This document shows positions 23,841 through 34,185 of a stretch of 64,000 bases of DNA, piece after piece. A program made the translations under genes and the position numbers. Below the pieces are notes generated by a model. It was not told the origin of the DNA. It made no database searches and saw only the letters and a list, made by a program, of their open reading frames with translations. Origin of the DNA: Pseudoclavibacter triregionum (GTDB lineage Bacteria > Actinomycetota > Actinomycetes > Actinomycetales > Microbacteriaceae); contig OU365335.1 of NCBI GenBank assembly GCA_910822395.1, positions 1,550,001 through 1,614,000 of the forward strand, given 5' to 3'. Each line of letters starts with the position of its first letter. The stretch's first letter is position 1.

Positions 23841-25091
23841 CTAGGACGCCTCCGCCGAGCCGCCCTCGTCCTCGCCGCCCTCGACGTCCTCCGCCGGGCC
23901 CGGCCACTTCCCGCGCACGGCGTCCGCGAAGGTCACCGAGCCGAGGTGCTCCAAGGCCCGCTCGTACGCCCCGTCGTCGTTGTACGTGAGCGCGCCCGCG
24001 AGCTGCCCGCCGCGCCCGTACCAGACGACGAAGCCGCCGGCCTTCTCCTGCACCTCCGACTCGTCCCACCCGTCGCCCCACGCGACGAGCTTGAGCTCGT
24101 GGTCGCCGATGACGGTCCAGAAGCCGGGAGGCGTGTCCCACACGGCCGCCTCCTCGCCCTCGGCGTCCGGGTTCGCGGCGTCGCGCCCCGCGATCTCGCC
24201 CATCGTCTCGGCGTCGCCCCAGTGCTCGACCGAGAGCGCGCGGCCGGCGACGGCGTGGTGCGCCCGAGCGAGGTCGCCCGCGACGCGGATCGTCCCCTCG
24301 TCGTCGGCGCGCATCCGCTCGTCGACGACGACCCGGCCCTCGTGCATCTGCAGGCCCGCGCCCTCGAGCAGCTCGCCCGCCGGCTCGACGCCGAGCGCCG
24401 CGAGGATGAGGTCGGCGCGGATCGTCTCGCCGTTCGAGAGGTGCGCCTCGCGGGTCGCCTCGAGGCCGGTGATCTCGACGCCCGTGATGACGCGGACGCC
24501 GAGCTCCTCGAGCCATCCGCGGATCGTCGACGAGGCGTGCTCGCCGAGCCGCTCGAGCTGGATGCCGTACTCGCGCGTCGCGAGCGTCACCTCGAGCCCG
24601 CGCTTCGCGAGCGAGGCGGCCGCCTCCGAGCCGATGAAGCCCGAGCCGAGGACGAGCGCCGTGCGGGCGTGCTCCGCCGCCTCGACGAGCCGCTGCGCGT
24701 CGTCGAGCGAGCGGAGCGTGCGGATCGGCGCGTCGGCCTCGGCGCCCTCGAGCTCGACCGGCCGCGAGCCCGTCGCGACGATGAGCTGCCGGTAGCCGAT
24801 CGCGTCGTCGCCGAGCCGGACGACCTTCGCGTCGGGGTCGATGCCGGTCACGCGCGCCCCGAGCCGCAGCTCGATGTCGCGCAGCTCCTTCGGCTTCGCG
24901 ATGGGCGCGCCCTCGGCCGGCCGGTTGCCGCGGAGCACCTCCTTCGTGAGCGGGGGCCGCTCATAGGGCTCGTCGACGTCGGCCGAGAGCACGACGACGG
25001 ATCCCTTGCCCTTCGCCTTCCGGTAGGCCGTCGCGGCGGCCATTCCGGCGGGGCCCGATCCGAGCACGAGCAGGTCGGCGATCTCGGTCAT
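23841..25091 (-). CDS. FAD-dependent NAD(P)H oxidoreductase (ferredoxin/rubredoxin reductase-like)
   Basis: 416 residues. FAD motif LVLGSGPAGMAAATAYRK at the N-terminus, PPLTKE, second dinucleotide motif VLGSGFIGSEAAASLAKRG, and TIRVAGDLARAHH near the flavin end. A C-terminal reductase-like domain (WTVIGDHELKLVAWG) is followed by an acidic tail. This is the layout of NADH:ferredoxin/rubredoxin/putidaredoxin reductases. No ferredoxin or oxygenase gene is adjacent, so the electron acceptor is unknown. The start ATG 25091 fits the family. Confidence 0.8.
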   Translation of the reverse strand: MTEIADLLVLGSGPAGMAAATAYRKAKGKGSVVVLSADVDEPYERPPLTKEVLRGNRPAEGAPIAKPKELRDIELRLGARVTGIDPDAKVVRLGDDAIGYRQLIVATGSRPVELEGAEADAPIRTLRSLDDAQRLVEAAEHARTALVLGSGFIGSEAAASLAKRGLEVTLATREYGIQLERLGEHASSTIRGWLEELGVRVITGVEITGLEATREAHLSNGETIRADLILAALGVEPAGELLEGAGLQMHEGRVVVDERMRADDEGTIRVAGDLARAHHAVAGRALSVEHWGDAETMGEIAGRDAANPDAEGEEAAVWDTPPGFWTVIGDHELKLVAWGDGWDESEVQEKAGGFVVWYGRGGQLAGALTYNDDGAYERALEHLGSVTFADAVRGKWPGPAEDVEGGEDEGGSAEAS

Positions 25092-25245
25092 GGCGATCTC
25101 CCATCTCGCGGCGTCGACGCCGCGTCGTGGGAATGGAGGCTACGAGGCGCAGATCGGCGAACCCGGATGGCCGTCCAGGCCGGTCACAGGGGATGCCAGG
25201 ATCCGCGCGGGGGAGCGCCCGCCTCAGAGCCGCCTCAGCGCCGGC

Positions 25246-27108
25246 TCAGAGCCGCATCTCGTCGGCCGGCTCGTCCGTCTCCCGGAATACGGGCCGCGCG
25301 GCCGCCGGATCGCGGCCGTCGATGACCTCGACGCCCCGTTCGACCGGCGCCTCGGCCTCCTCCTCGACGGCATCCGCGGCATGTGCGCCATCCCCATCGC
25401 CGTCGGCCCCGGCCTCGGCATCCGCGCCGCCCCCGACGTCATCCCCGTCGATCCACCCGTGCGCCGCCTCGCCCGGCTCCGGCGCGGTCGGGAGCGCGCC
25501 GGTCGGCGTCGGGTCCTCGAGCTCGTCGTCGGCGCGCAGGGTGCGCACGGCGTGGTCGGCGAGCTCGATGCCCGCGCCCTCGTAGAGGTGGAGGATCTGG
25601 CTCGCCCCGCGCTCCTGCATGGCCGCCGCGTCCTCGTCGCGCTGCACGACGACGGCCGTGCGGCCCTCGAATCCGGCCTTCACGAGGTGCTCGAAGGCGT
25701 ACTCGTTCGAGTGGTGGTGCGGCATGGCGAGGAGGGCCATCTCGACCGTGTGAGCCGAGCGCACCCGCGCCCAGAACTCGGCGTCCGATCCATCGCCCTC
25801 GAGCACCTTGTAGCCGGCCGCGGTGAGCTCCTCGACGCGGGCATGGTTGTTCTCGATGCCGAGGACGCGCCATCCGTACTCGTCGGAGAGGCGGTCGTAG
25901 GCGGCGCGGCCGATGCGGCCCATGCCGATGACGATCGCGTTCGCGCGCCCCACGTCGACGAGCCGGTCGCGGGGCGAGAGCCGCTCCGGCGGCTGCTTCG
26001 GGATGCGCGGCACGATGCGGTCGACGAGCGTCATGTCGGGCCGGTTGAGGAAGGTCGCGATGACGAAGCTCATCGCGACCGCGAGCGAGAGCACGGTCAC
26101 CCAGCGGTGCTCGAGGAAGCCCTGCTTCGCCCCGAGGGCCGCGACGATGATCGCGAACTCGGAGAAGTTGCCGAGGATGAGCGCCGCGAGGACCGAGGTG
26201 CGGTTGCGGAGGCGGAAGGCGCGGAGCACGACGGCGTAGAGGACGATCTGCGGCGGGGTGAGCACGACGACGATGAGCGCCGCGATGGCGAGGTCCTCGA
26301 GGGTCGGCAGCCCGGCCGCGCCGATCGAGACGAAGAAGCCGACGAGGAAGAGCTCCTTCACGCCGAAGAGCGACTTCGACATCGCCGCCGACTTCGGGTG
26401 CGAGGCGAGGAGCATGCCCATGACGAGCGCGCCCAGGTCGCCCATGAGGCCGACGGCCTCGAAGGCCCAGTAGCCCGCGATGACGGCGAGCCCCATGCCG
26501 AGCAGCACGACGAGCTCCGGCTGGTCGAGCCGGTCCATGACCTTGCGCACGAGCCACGCGAGGGGGAGGACGCCGAGGAGCGCGAAGGCCCACGGGCTCG
26601 GCGGCTCGCCGTGCGCGAGCGTCATGAAGAGCACGGCCGCGAGGTCCTGGATGACGAGGATGCCGATCGCCGTCTGCCCGTAGAGCGCGCCGAGGTCGTT
26701 GCGCTCCTCGAGCACCTTGATGCAGACGACCGTGCTCGAGAAGGAGAGCGCGAAGCCCAAGACGGCCATCGTCGCGAGGTCGCCGGTGTGGAAGAGCGCG
26801 ACGCCCGCCATGGCGAGGAGCGAGAAGAGGCCGAAGGAGATGATCGTCGAGATCGCGATGTGCGAGAGGCCCGCGCTCCACACCTCGCGTCGCAGGAGGG
26901 TGCGGACGTCGAACTTCAGGCCGATCGTGAAGAGCATGAGGGTCACGCCGAGGTCGGCGATCTCGTCGAGCCCCTCGAAGCTCGGGACTCCCAGCGCCGC
27001 GAGGGCGAAGCCGGCGCCGAGGAAGCCGATGAGGGCCGGGAGCCGGAGCAGATGCGCGAGGAGGCCGCCGAGGAGCGTGACGCCGAGATACGGGATGAAC
27101 GTCTCCAT
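25246..27108 (-). CDS. KefB/C-type K+/H+ antiporter with TrkA-N domain
   Basis: 620 residues. CPA2 family: about 12 helices (1-385) with the motif SFSSTVVCIKVLEE and the discontinuous-helix region MFTIGLKFD. These are followed by an RCK/TrkA-N domain (VIGMGRIGRAAYDRL, nucleotide binding) and an acidic, disordered tail of about 90 residues (GDGDGAHAADAVEEEAEAP). It exports K+ or Na+ in exchange for protons, gated by nucleotide. The ATG at 27108 gives METFIPYLGVTLLGG with GAGGAACCCCTG upstream. Glutathione gating as in E. coli Kef is not expected in a mycothiol-using actinobacterium. Confidence 0.85.
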   Translation of the reverse strand: METFIPYLGVTLLGGLLAHLLRLPALIGFLGAGFALAALGVPSFEGLDEIADLGVTLMLFTIGLKFDVRTLLRREVWSAGLSHIAISTIISFGLFSLLAMAGVALFHTGDLATMAVLGFALSFSSTVVCIKVLEERNDLGALYGQTAIGILVIQDLAAVLFMTLAHGEPPSPWAFALLGVLPLAWLVRKVMDRLDQPELVVLLGMGLAVIAGYWAFEAVGLMGDLGALVMGMLLASHPKSAAMSKSLFGVKELFLVGFFVSIGAAGLPTLEDLAIAALIVVVLTPPQIVLYAVVLRAFRLRNRTSVLAALILGNFSEFAIIVAALGAKQGFLEHRWVTVLSLAVAMSFVIATFLNRPDMTLVDRIVPRIPKQPPERLSPRDRLVDVGRANAIVIGMGRIGRAAYDRLSDEYGWRVLGIENNHARVEELTAAGYKVLEGDGSDAEFWARVRSAHTVEMALLAMPHHHSNEYAFEHLVKAGFEGRTAVVVQRDEDAAAMQERGASQILHLYEGAGIELADHAVRTLRADDELEDPTPTGALPTAPEPGEAAHGWIDGDDVGGGADAEAGADGDGDGAHAADAVEEEAEAPVERGVEVIDGRDPAAARPVFRETDEPADEMRL

Positions 27109-27289
27109 CAGGGGTTCCTCCGCTCGCCGTGCGCCGCCCGACGTCGAGGCCGGATGCCCAATCGTATCGGCGTGGAGGAACCTCGGAGGCTTTACCCGGC
27201 CGTTACCAAGAGGGATTTCACTCGCTCCGATCGCCGTTCCCTGCGGCGACGTGTGCTTCGCCCCCCCCTCACCACCAGGAGACGATCCC

Positions 27290-28897
27290 ATGACCGCTCG
27301 GCGCACGCCGATCCTCGCCCTCGGCGCCCTCGCGGCCGCCGCGGCGTTCCCGCTCATCCCTGCCGCCCCGGCCCTCGCGGCCTCGACCGACATCGTGTTC
27401 AACGAGGTCGAGTCGAACGGCGACCCCGTCGGCGACTGGGCCGAGGTCACGAACACGGGCGCGGCGCCCGTCGACCTCTCGGGCTGGACCTTCAAGGACA
27501 ACGACGACACGCACGCCTACGTCATCCCGGCCGGCACGGTCGTCGCGCCCGGCGCGTTCCTCACGCTCTCGGAGGCGCAGTTCGGCTTCGGCCTCGGCGG
27601 CAACGACGCCGTCCGCCTCTTCGACGCGAGCGGCGCGCTCGTCGCCGACTACGCGTGGACGACCCACGCCACGACGACCTACGGCCGCTGCCCCGACGGC
27701 GCCGGCGCGTGGACGACGACGCTCTCCTCGACGAACGGCGCCGCGAACGCGTGCCCGGTCACGACCCCGACCGCCACGGCCACGCCGACCGCGACGCCGA
27801 CGCCCACGGCCCCGGCCCGCACGGTCCTCCCGTGGATCGGCACGCCCGTCACGCCGGTCGACGCCGCGAACACCTTCGACGGCGACTTCTCGTCGCTCGA
27901 CTTCGACCCGGGCTCGGGCATGTACTACGGCACGCACAACGGCGACGGCCTCCTCTACCGCCTGATGTGGGACGGCGCGCAGATGAACGTCGTCTCGACG
28001 ACGACGCTCAAGTACCCCGACGGCACCGGACGTCCGGACGCCGAGGGCGTCACGGTCGCCGGCGGCCTCCTCCTCGTGGGCACCGAGCGCAACAACGAGG
28101 ACAACAAGGTGAGCTTCAACGAGATCCTCGCCTACGACGCGAACGCCGCCGTCGACGGCGCCACGATCTCGGCCGTCCAGCAGTGGAACCTCACGAGCCT
28201 CCTCCCGGCGACGGGCGCGAACCTCGGCATCGAGGCCGTCGAGTTCGTCCACGACACGGAGCTCACGGGCCTCGCCGGCTACAACCCGGCCGACTACCCG
28301 CTCCACGGCGAGGGCCTCGCCTTCGTCGGCGTCGAGGGCACCGGCGAGGTCTACGCCGTCGCGCTGAACTCGGACGGCTCGGCGCAGCTCGTCGCGACCT
28401 TCACGCCCGGCTTCCCCGGCGTCATGGCGCTCGACTTCGACGCGAACATGGGCGGCCTGTGGGTGCACTGCGACGACGGCTGCTCGGGCGAGTCGGCGCT
28501 CCTCGACCTCTCGACCGGCGCGTTCACGTACTACGCGGCGCCGGCCGGCCTCGAGCTGCTCAACTCGGAGGGCATGACGAGCACGCTCGGATGCCTCAAC
28601 GGCCAGCACCCGTACTTCTTCTCGGACGACAACAACACGGACGGCCACTCGCTCTACGTCTCGTACGTGCCGTGCGCGGTGCCGACGGAGACGCCGGCCG
28701 TGACGGAGACCCCGACCGCCGAGCCGACCGACACCGCCGCCGCGACGACCGCGCCGACCTCCACGTCGACGCCGGGTGCCAAGCCGGGCGCGGGCCTCGC
28801 GAACACGGGCGCCGAGCCGGCCCCGGCGATCGCGCTCGGCCTCGGCGCGCTCGCCCTCGGCGCGCTCGCCGCGCTCCGCCGCCGCGCCCGCGCCTAG
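27290..28897 (+). CDS. Cell-surface lamin-tail-domain protein with LAxTG anchor
   Basis: 535 residues. Signal peptide (RTPILALGALAAAAAFPLIPAAPALA), a lamin-tail domain (IVFNEVESNGDPVGDWAEV ... AYAWTT), a Thr/Pro linker (TATATPTATPTPTAP), a large beta-propeller-like domain (LDFDPGSGMYYGTHNG, HGEGLAFVGVEG), a second Thr/Pro linker, then LANTG, a hydrophobic helix and RRRARA. LAxTG is the class E sortase signal of actinobacteria, so covalent attachment to peptidoglycan is likely. The first domain may bind DNA or glycans; the second resembles phytase/esterase-like propellers. ATG 27290 follows AGGAGACG. Confidence 0.8.
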   Translation: MTARRTPILALGALAAAAAFPLIPAAPALAASTDIVFNEVESNGDPVGDWAEVTNTGAAPVDLSGWTFKDNDDTHAYVIPAGTVVAPGAFLTLSEAQFGFGLGGNDAVRLFDASGALVADYAWTTHATTTYGRCPDGAGAWTTTLSSTNGAANACPVTTPTATATPTATPTPTAPARTVLPWIGTPVTPVDAANTFDGDFSSLDFDPGSGMYYGTHNGDGLLYRLMWDGAQMNVVSTTTLKYPDGTGRPDAEGVTVAGGLLLVGTERNNEDNKVSFNEILAYDANAAVDGATISAVQQWNLTSLLPATGANLGIEAVEFVHDTELTGLAGYNPADYPLHGEGLAFVGVEGTGEVYAVALNSDGSAQLVATFTPGFPGVMALDFDANMGGLWVHCDDGCSGESALLDLSTGAFTYYAAPAGLELLNSEGMTSTLGCLNGQHPYFFSDDNNTDGHSLYVSYVPCAVPTETPAVTETPTAEPTDTAAATTAPTSTSTPGAKPGAGLANTGAEPAPAIALGLGALALGALAALRRRARA

Positions 28898-28920
28898 CGC
28901 GCCCGCGCACCGCGCACCCG

Positions 28921-28952
28921 AAGGGCCCCGCCGCACCCGCGGCGGGGCCCTT
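28921..28952 (+). terminator. Rho-independent-type terminator after the surface protein
   Basis: A perfect 14-bp stem (AAGGGCCCCGCCGC, 28921-28934, with 28939-28952) and a 4-base loop, 24 bases after the stop codon. Confidence 0.85.
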
Positions 28953-29010
28953 CCGCATCCCTGCCCGACCCAAACGGGGACGTCCCTCCTTCGGAGACCT
29001 CAAGTGCCCC

Positions 29011-29078
29011 TTCAGAATCCGCAGATCGGGGAGGGATGGCGCGTATACGGGGTCATCTCGCGGTATGTGCGGATTCTG
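29011..29078. repeat. ~70-bp palindromic repeat, subfamily A copy 2
   Basis: TTCAGAATCCGCAGAT at 29011 faces TATGTGCGGATTCTG ending 29078, with inner GGGGAGGGATGG/CATCTCGCGG. Same outer arms as the copy at 7126 and the same context (between convergent genes). Confidence 0.8.
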
Positions 29079-29115
29079 CGCGTGCTCAGCGCGCAGGTGC
29101 CCCCTCCCGGGAACG

Positions 29116-29152
29116 CCGAAGGGCCGGCTCCGCGGGGGAGCCGGCCCTTCGG
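29116..29152 (-). terminator. Terminator hairpin of the isocitrate dehydrogenase gene
   Basis: A 15-bp perfect stem (CCGAAGGGCCGGCTC 29116-29130 with GAGCCGGCCCTTCGG 29138-29152), 7-base loop, 43 bases beyond the stop of the minus-strand gene. Confidence 0.8.
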
Positions 29153-29194
29153 GCTGGGCGCTGCGAGGCGCGGGCGCGCCCCGCAGCCCGCGCG

Positions 29195-31417
<2,223 letters not shown>

Positions 31418-31596
31418 GCGGCAGGCTCCCTCGGAGATGGGGGTCGCGAGTCGCGGGTCCGGGCGCGCGCCATGTCGCCCGGCGGAGCACGCTCGCGCGG
31501 TCAGTCCGAGGGTATCGGACGAGGGCGAGCGGCCGCCGCCGGGCGCCGAGGCGATGGGCCGGGGCTGGTCTGTCGGCCCGGTGGGCCGAACCGGGG

Positions 31597-32136
31597 CTAG
31601 CGGTCGTGCTCGCCCTCGGCCATCTCCTCGACGAGCTTCGCGTCGAAGGCGGGGAGGTCGTCGGGCGTGCGGCTCGAGACGATCCCGCGGTCGCAGACGA
31701 CCTCCTCGTCGACCCAGTTCGCGCCCGCGTTGCGGAGGTCGGTCTTCAGCGAGGGGTAGCTCGTGATCGTCAGCCCGTCGACGGCGCCGGCCTCGATGAG
31801 GATCCACGCGCCGTGGCAGATGACGCCGATGGGCTTGCCGGCGTCGACGAAGCCCTTCACGAAGGCGACGGCGTCCTCATCCATGCGGAGGTGGTCGGCG
31901 TTCACGACGCCGCCGGGGAGGACGAGGCCGTCGAAGTCGTCCGCCCTCGCGTCGGCGAGGGCGAGGTCGACCTGCTGCGCGCCGCCTTTCTTCCCCTTCA
32001 CCGTGCCCTGGACGGAGGAGACGAGGCGCGCGTTCGCGCCCTCGGCCTCGAGCGCCCGCCAGGGGCTCGTGAGCTCGGAGTCCTCGTAGCCGTCCACGAG
32101 GAGGAAGGCGATGTCGCGTCCGTCGAGCTTGGCCAT
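31597..32136 (-). CDS. DJ-1/PfpI family class I amidotransferase-like protein
   Basis: 179 residues. Flavodoxin-like fold beginning [33 protein letters not shown], and the nucleophile elbow [14 protein letters not shown] with catalytic Cys and the following His. PfpI/YhbO/DJ-1 proteins act as peptidase-, glyoxalase- or deglycase-like stress factors. AAAGGACG sits 7 bases before ATG 32136 and fixes the start. Monocistronic by position, though same-strand neighbours are close on both sides. Confidence 0.88.
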   Translation of the reverse strand: MAKLDGRDIAFLLVDGYEDSELTSPWRALEAEGANARLVSSVQGTVKGKKGGAQQVDLALADARADDFDGLVLPGGVVNADHLRMDEDAVAFVKGFVDAGKPIGVICHGAWILIEAGAVDGLTITSYPSLKTDLRNAGANWVDEEVVCDRGIVSSRTPDDLPAFDAKLVEEMAEGEHDR

Positions 32137-32203
32137 GGTGCGTCCTTTCGTCGGATGCCGTGCCTCGGTCGGCCCGGCGCTCGGCCGGGGAATCCGGCCC
32201 GGA

Positions 32204-32970
32204 TCAGGCTTGCACCGCCGCCTGGGCATCCCTCGAGCCGACGGCCGCGGCCGCCTCGTCATCCCCCCGCGCCCGCCGCAGGCGCTTCACCGCGAGCGCC
32301 GCCTGGTCCGCCGCGATGACGGCCCCGAGCCAGCCGAGCCCGAGGATCCACCCGGTGAGGACGTCGGTGAGCCAGTGGTGGCCGAGGTAGACGCGCGAGA
32401 GCCCCATGAGGAGCGCGTAGACGGCGGCGATGGAGATGATCGCGATCCGCCAGCCGCGCGAGCGGAGGTGGCGGCAGAGGAGGTACGCGATGACGCCGCC
32501 GATGACGACCGAGTTGAGGGAGTGCCCGCTCGGGAAGGACGGCGACCACTCGTAGGGCGCGACGGCGTACTCGTGCGGCGGGCGCACGCGGTCGAGGTAG
32601 TTCTTGCCGACGATCGTCACGGCGAGCGAGCCGGCGGTCGCGGCCACCATGAGCGTGATCGGCAGCCAGGATCGCCAGATGAGCGCGAGCACGATGACCG
32701 TGACGGCGGCGACGATGGGGGCGATGAGCGGGCCGCCGATCGTCGTGAAGGCGGTGACGGCGGAGTCGAGCCATCCGTCGCGGATCGACGTGGCCGAGAA
32801 GGCTCGACATGGCCGAGAAGAGGGCCGGGCGGTCGAGGGAAGCGAGGTCGTCCTGCGCGAGCACCGACTCGGTGATCTCGCCCGCGGCCCAGGTGAGGAG
32901 GGCGAGGAGCCCGACCCCGTGCACGGCGGGCATGAGGATGGCGAGATGCTCGGCGAGCCGGGGGAGTCGG
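32204..32970 (-). pseudogene. PAP2-family phosphatase, frameshifted and without a start
   Basis: The C-terminal frame has all three phosphatase motifs: KNYLDRVRPP, FPSGHS and SRVYLGHHWLTD. The N-terminal membrane part (LAILMPAVHGVGLLALLTW ... SLDRPALFSAM) is in another frame. The shift is caused by a 19-bp tandem duplication at 32783-32820; removing one copy joins FSA to TSIRDGWLDSAVTAF in one frame. No ATG, GTG or TTG is found upstream of the first membrane helix before unrelated sequence begins near 32970, so the 5' end is also lost. Ancestrally an undecaprenyl- or lipid-phosphate phosphatase; now probably inactive unless the shift is a sequencing or assembly error. Confidence 0.75.
32783..32820. 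repeat. 19-bp tandem duplication inside the PAP2 gene
   Basis: Two adjacent 19-mers, 32783-32801 and 32802-32820, match at 17 of 19 positions (both contain GGCCGAGAAG). 19 is not a multiple of three, so the reading frame is broken. Confidence 0.85.
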
Positions 32971-34069
32971 CTCGGCGCGAGGCGCTCGACGGCGCGCCCC
33001 GGGGCGTCGAGACGGATCGCGAGGAGCTCGGCGGCTTCGAGGCGCGGGCGGCCGCCGTCATCGTCGCCTCCGGCGGCATCGGCGCGAACCTCGAGCTCGT
33101 CCGCGGCGCGTGGCCCGAGCGGCTCGGCCCCGCCCCGGAGCGCATCATCTCCGGCGTCCCCGCCCACGTCGACGGCCGGATGCTCGGGATCGCCGAGTCG
33201 GCCGGCGCGCGGATCGTGAACGGCGACCGCATGTGGCACTGCACGGAGGGCATCCGCAACTGGGATCCGATCTGGGCCTCCCACGGCATCCGCATCCTGC
33301 CCGGCCCCTCGGCGCTCTGGCTCGACGCCGACGGTCGACGCTTCGAGGCGCCGAACTTCCCCGGCTTCGACACCCCCGGCACGCTCGCGGCGATCCGCGC
33401 CCGCGGCCACGACTACTCGTGGTTCGTCATGACGCGCACGATGGCCGAGAAGGAGATCGCGCTCTCCGGGTCCGAGCAGAACCCCGACCTCACCGGCCGC
33501 GACTGGGGGAAGGTGCTCGAGCGCGTGCGGCCGGGGGCGCCCGCGCCCGTGCAGGCGTTCATCGACTGGGGCGCCGACTTCGTCGAAGCCGCGACGCCGC
33601 GCGAGCTCGCGGCGCGCATGTCCGCGATCGCCGACGACGACCGCCCGATCGACGCGGACGCCCTCGAGCAGGCGATCCGTGAGCGCGACCTCCAGCTCGG
33701 CAACCCCTTCGGGAAGGACGCCCAGCTCGCGGCCATCCGGGGCGCCCGCCGCTCGCTGCCCGACCGGCTCGTGCGCGTCGCACCGTCGCACCGCCGCACC
33801 GCATGCTCGACCCGAAGCACGGGCCGCTCCTCGCCATCGGGCTCAACCTCCTCACGCGGAAGACGCTCGGCGGCATCGAGACGGATCTCGAGGGCCGCGC
33901 GCTCGGCGCCGACGGCGCGCCGGTGCCGGGGCTGTGGGCCGCGGGCGAGGCCTCGGGCTTCGGCGGGGGAGGCATGCACGGCTACCGGGCGCTCGAGGGC
34001 ACGTTCCTCGGAGGCTGCCTCCTCTCCGGCCGCGTCGCCGGTCGCTCCGCGGCGGCGGAGATCGCCTGA
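32971..34069 (+). pseudogene. FAD-binding dehydrogenase (KstD/fumarate-reductase-like), 5'-deleted and frameshifted
   Basis: The first visible part is the middle of the protein (FEARAAAVIVASGGIGANLELV, then HVDGRMLGIAESAGAR, ILPGPSALWLDA, ALSGSEQNPDLTGRDW) up to RLVRVAPSHRR. The C-terminal part (MLDPKHGPLLAIGLNLLTRKTLGG ... GLWAAGEASGFGGGGMHGY) is in another frame from 33803. An 8-bp tandem duplication at 33776-33791 causes the shift; deleting one unit gives RVAPPHRMLDPKHGP in a single frame. The N-terminal FAD motif (about 180-200 residues) is missing and PAP2 sequence lies in its place. Inactive as it stands. Confidence 0.75.
33776..33791. repeat. 8-bp tandem duplication inside the FAD dehydrogenase
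   Basis: CGTCGCAC is repeated exactly (33776-33783, 33784-33791) and followed by the near copy CGCCGCAC. The extra unit shifts the reading frame by two. Confidence 0.85.
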
Positions 34070-34170
34070 TCGGGACGGGTTCGCGCGTCTGCTCGCGCCG
34101 CGAGGTGAATGCCGGATGACCTGGGGATGAAGCCCCCGCGACGGCCCCCGCCCGCGCCCGGCCGCGGCCC

Positions 34171-34176
34171 TAGCCT
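34171..34176 (+). promoter_or_regulatory. -10 box TAGCCT before the 34186 gene
   Basis: TAGCCT ends 9 bases before ATG 34186; no ribosome-binding site is visible, so a very short leader or a leaderless transcript is likely. Confidence 0.45.
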
Positions 34177-34185
34177 GGTCGCACC

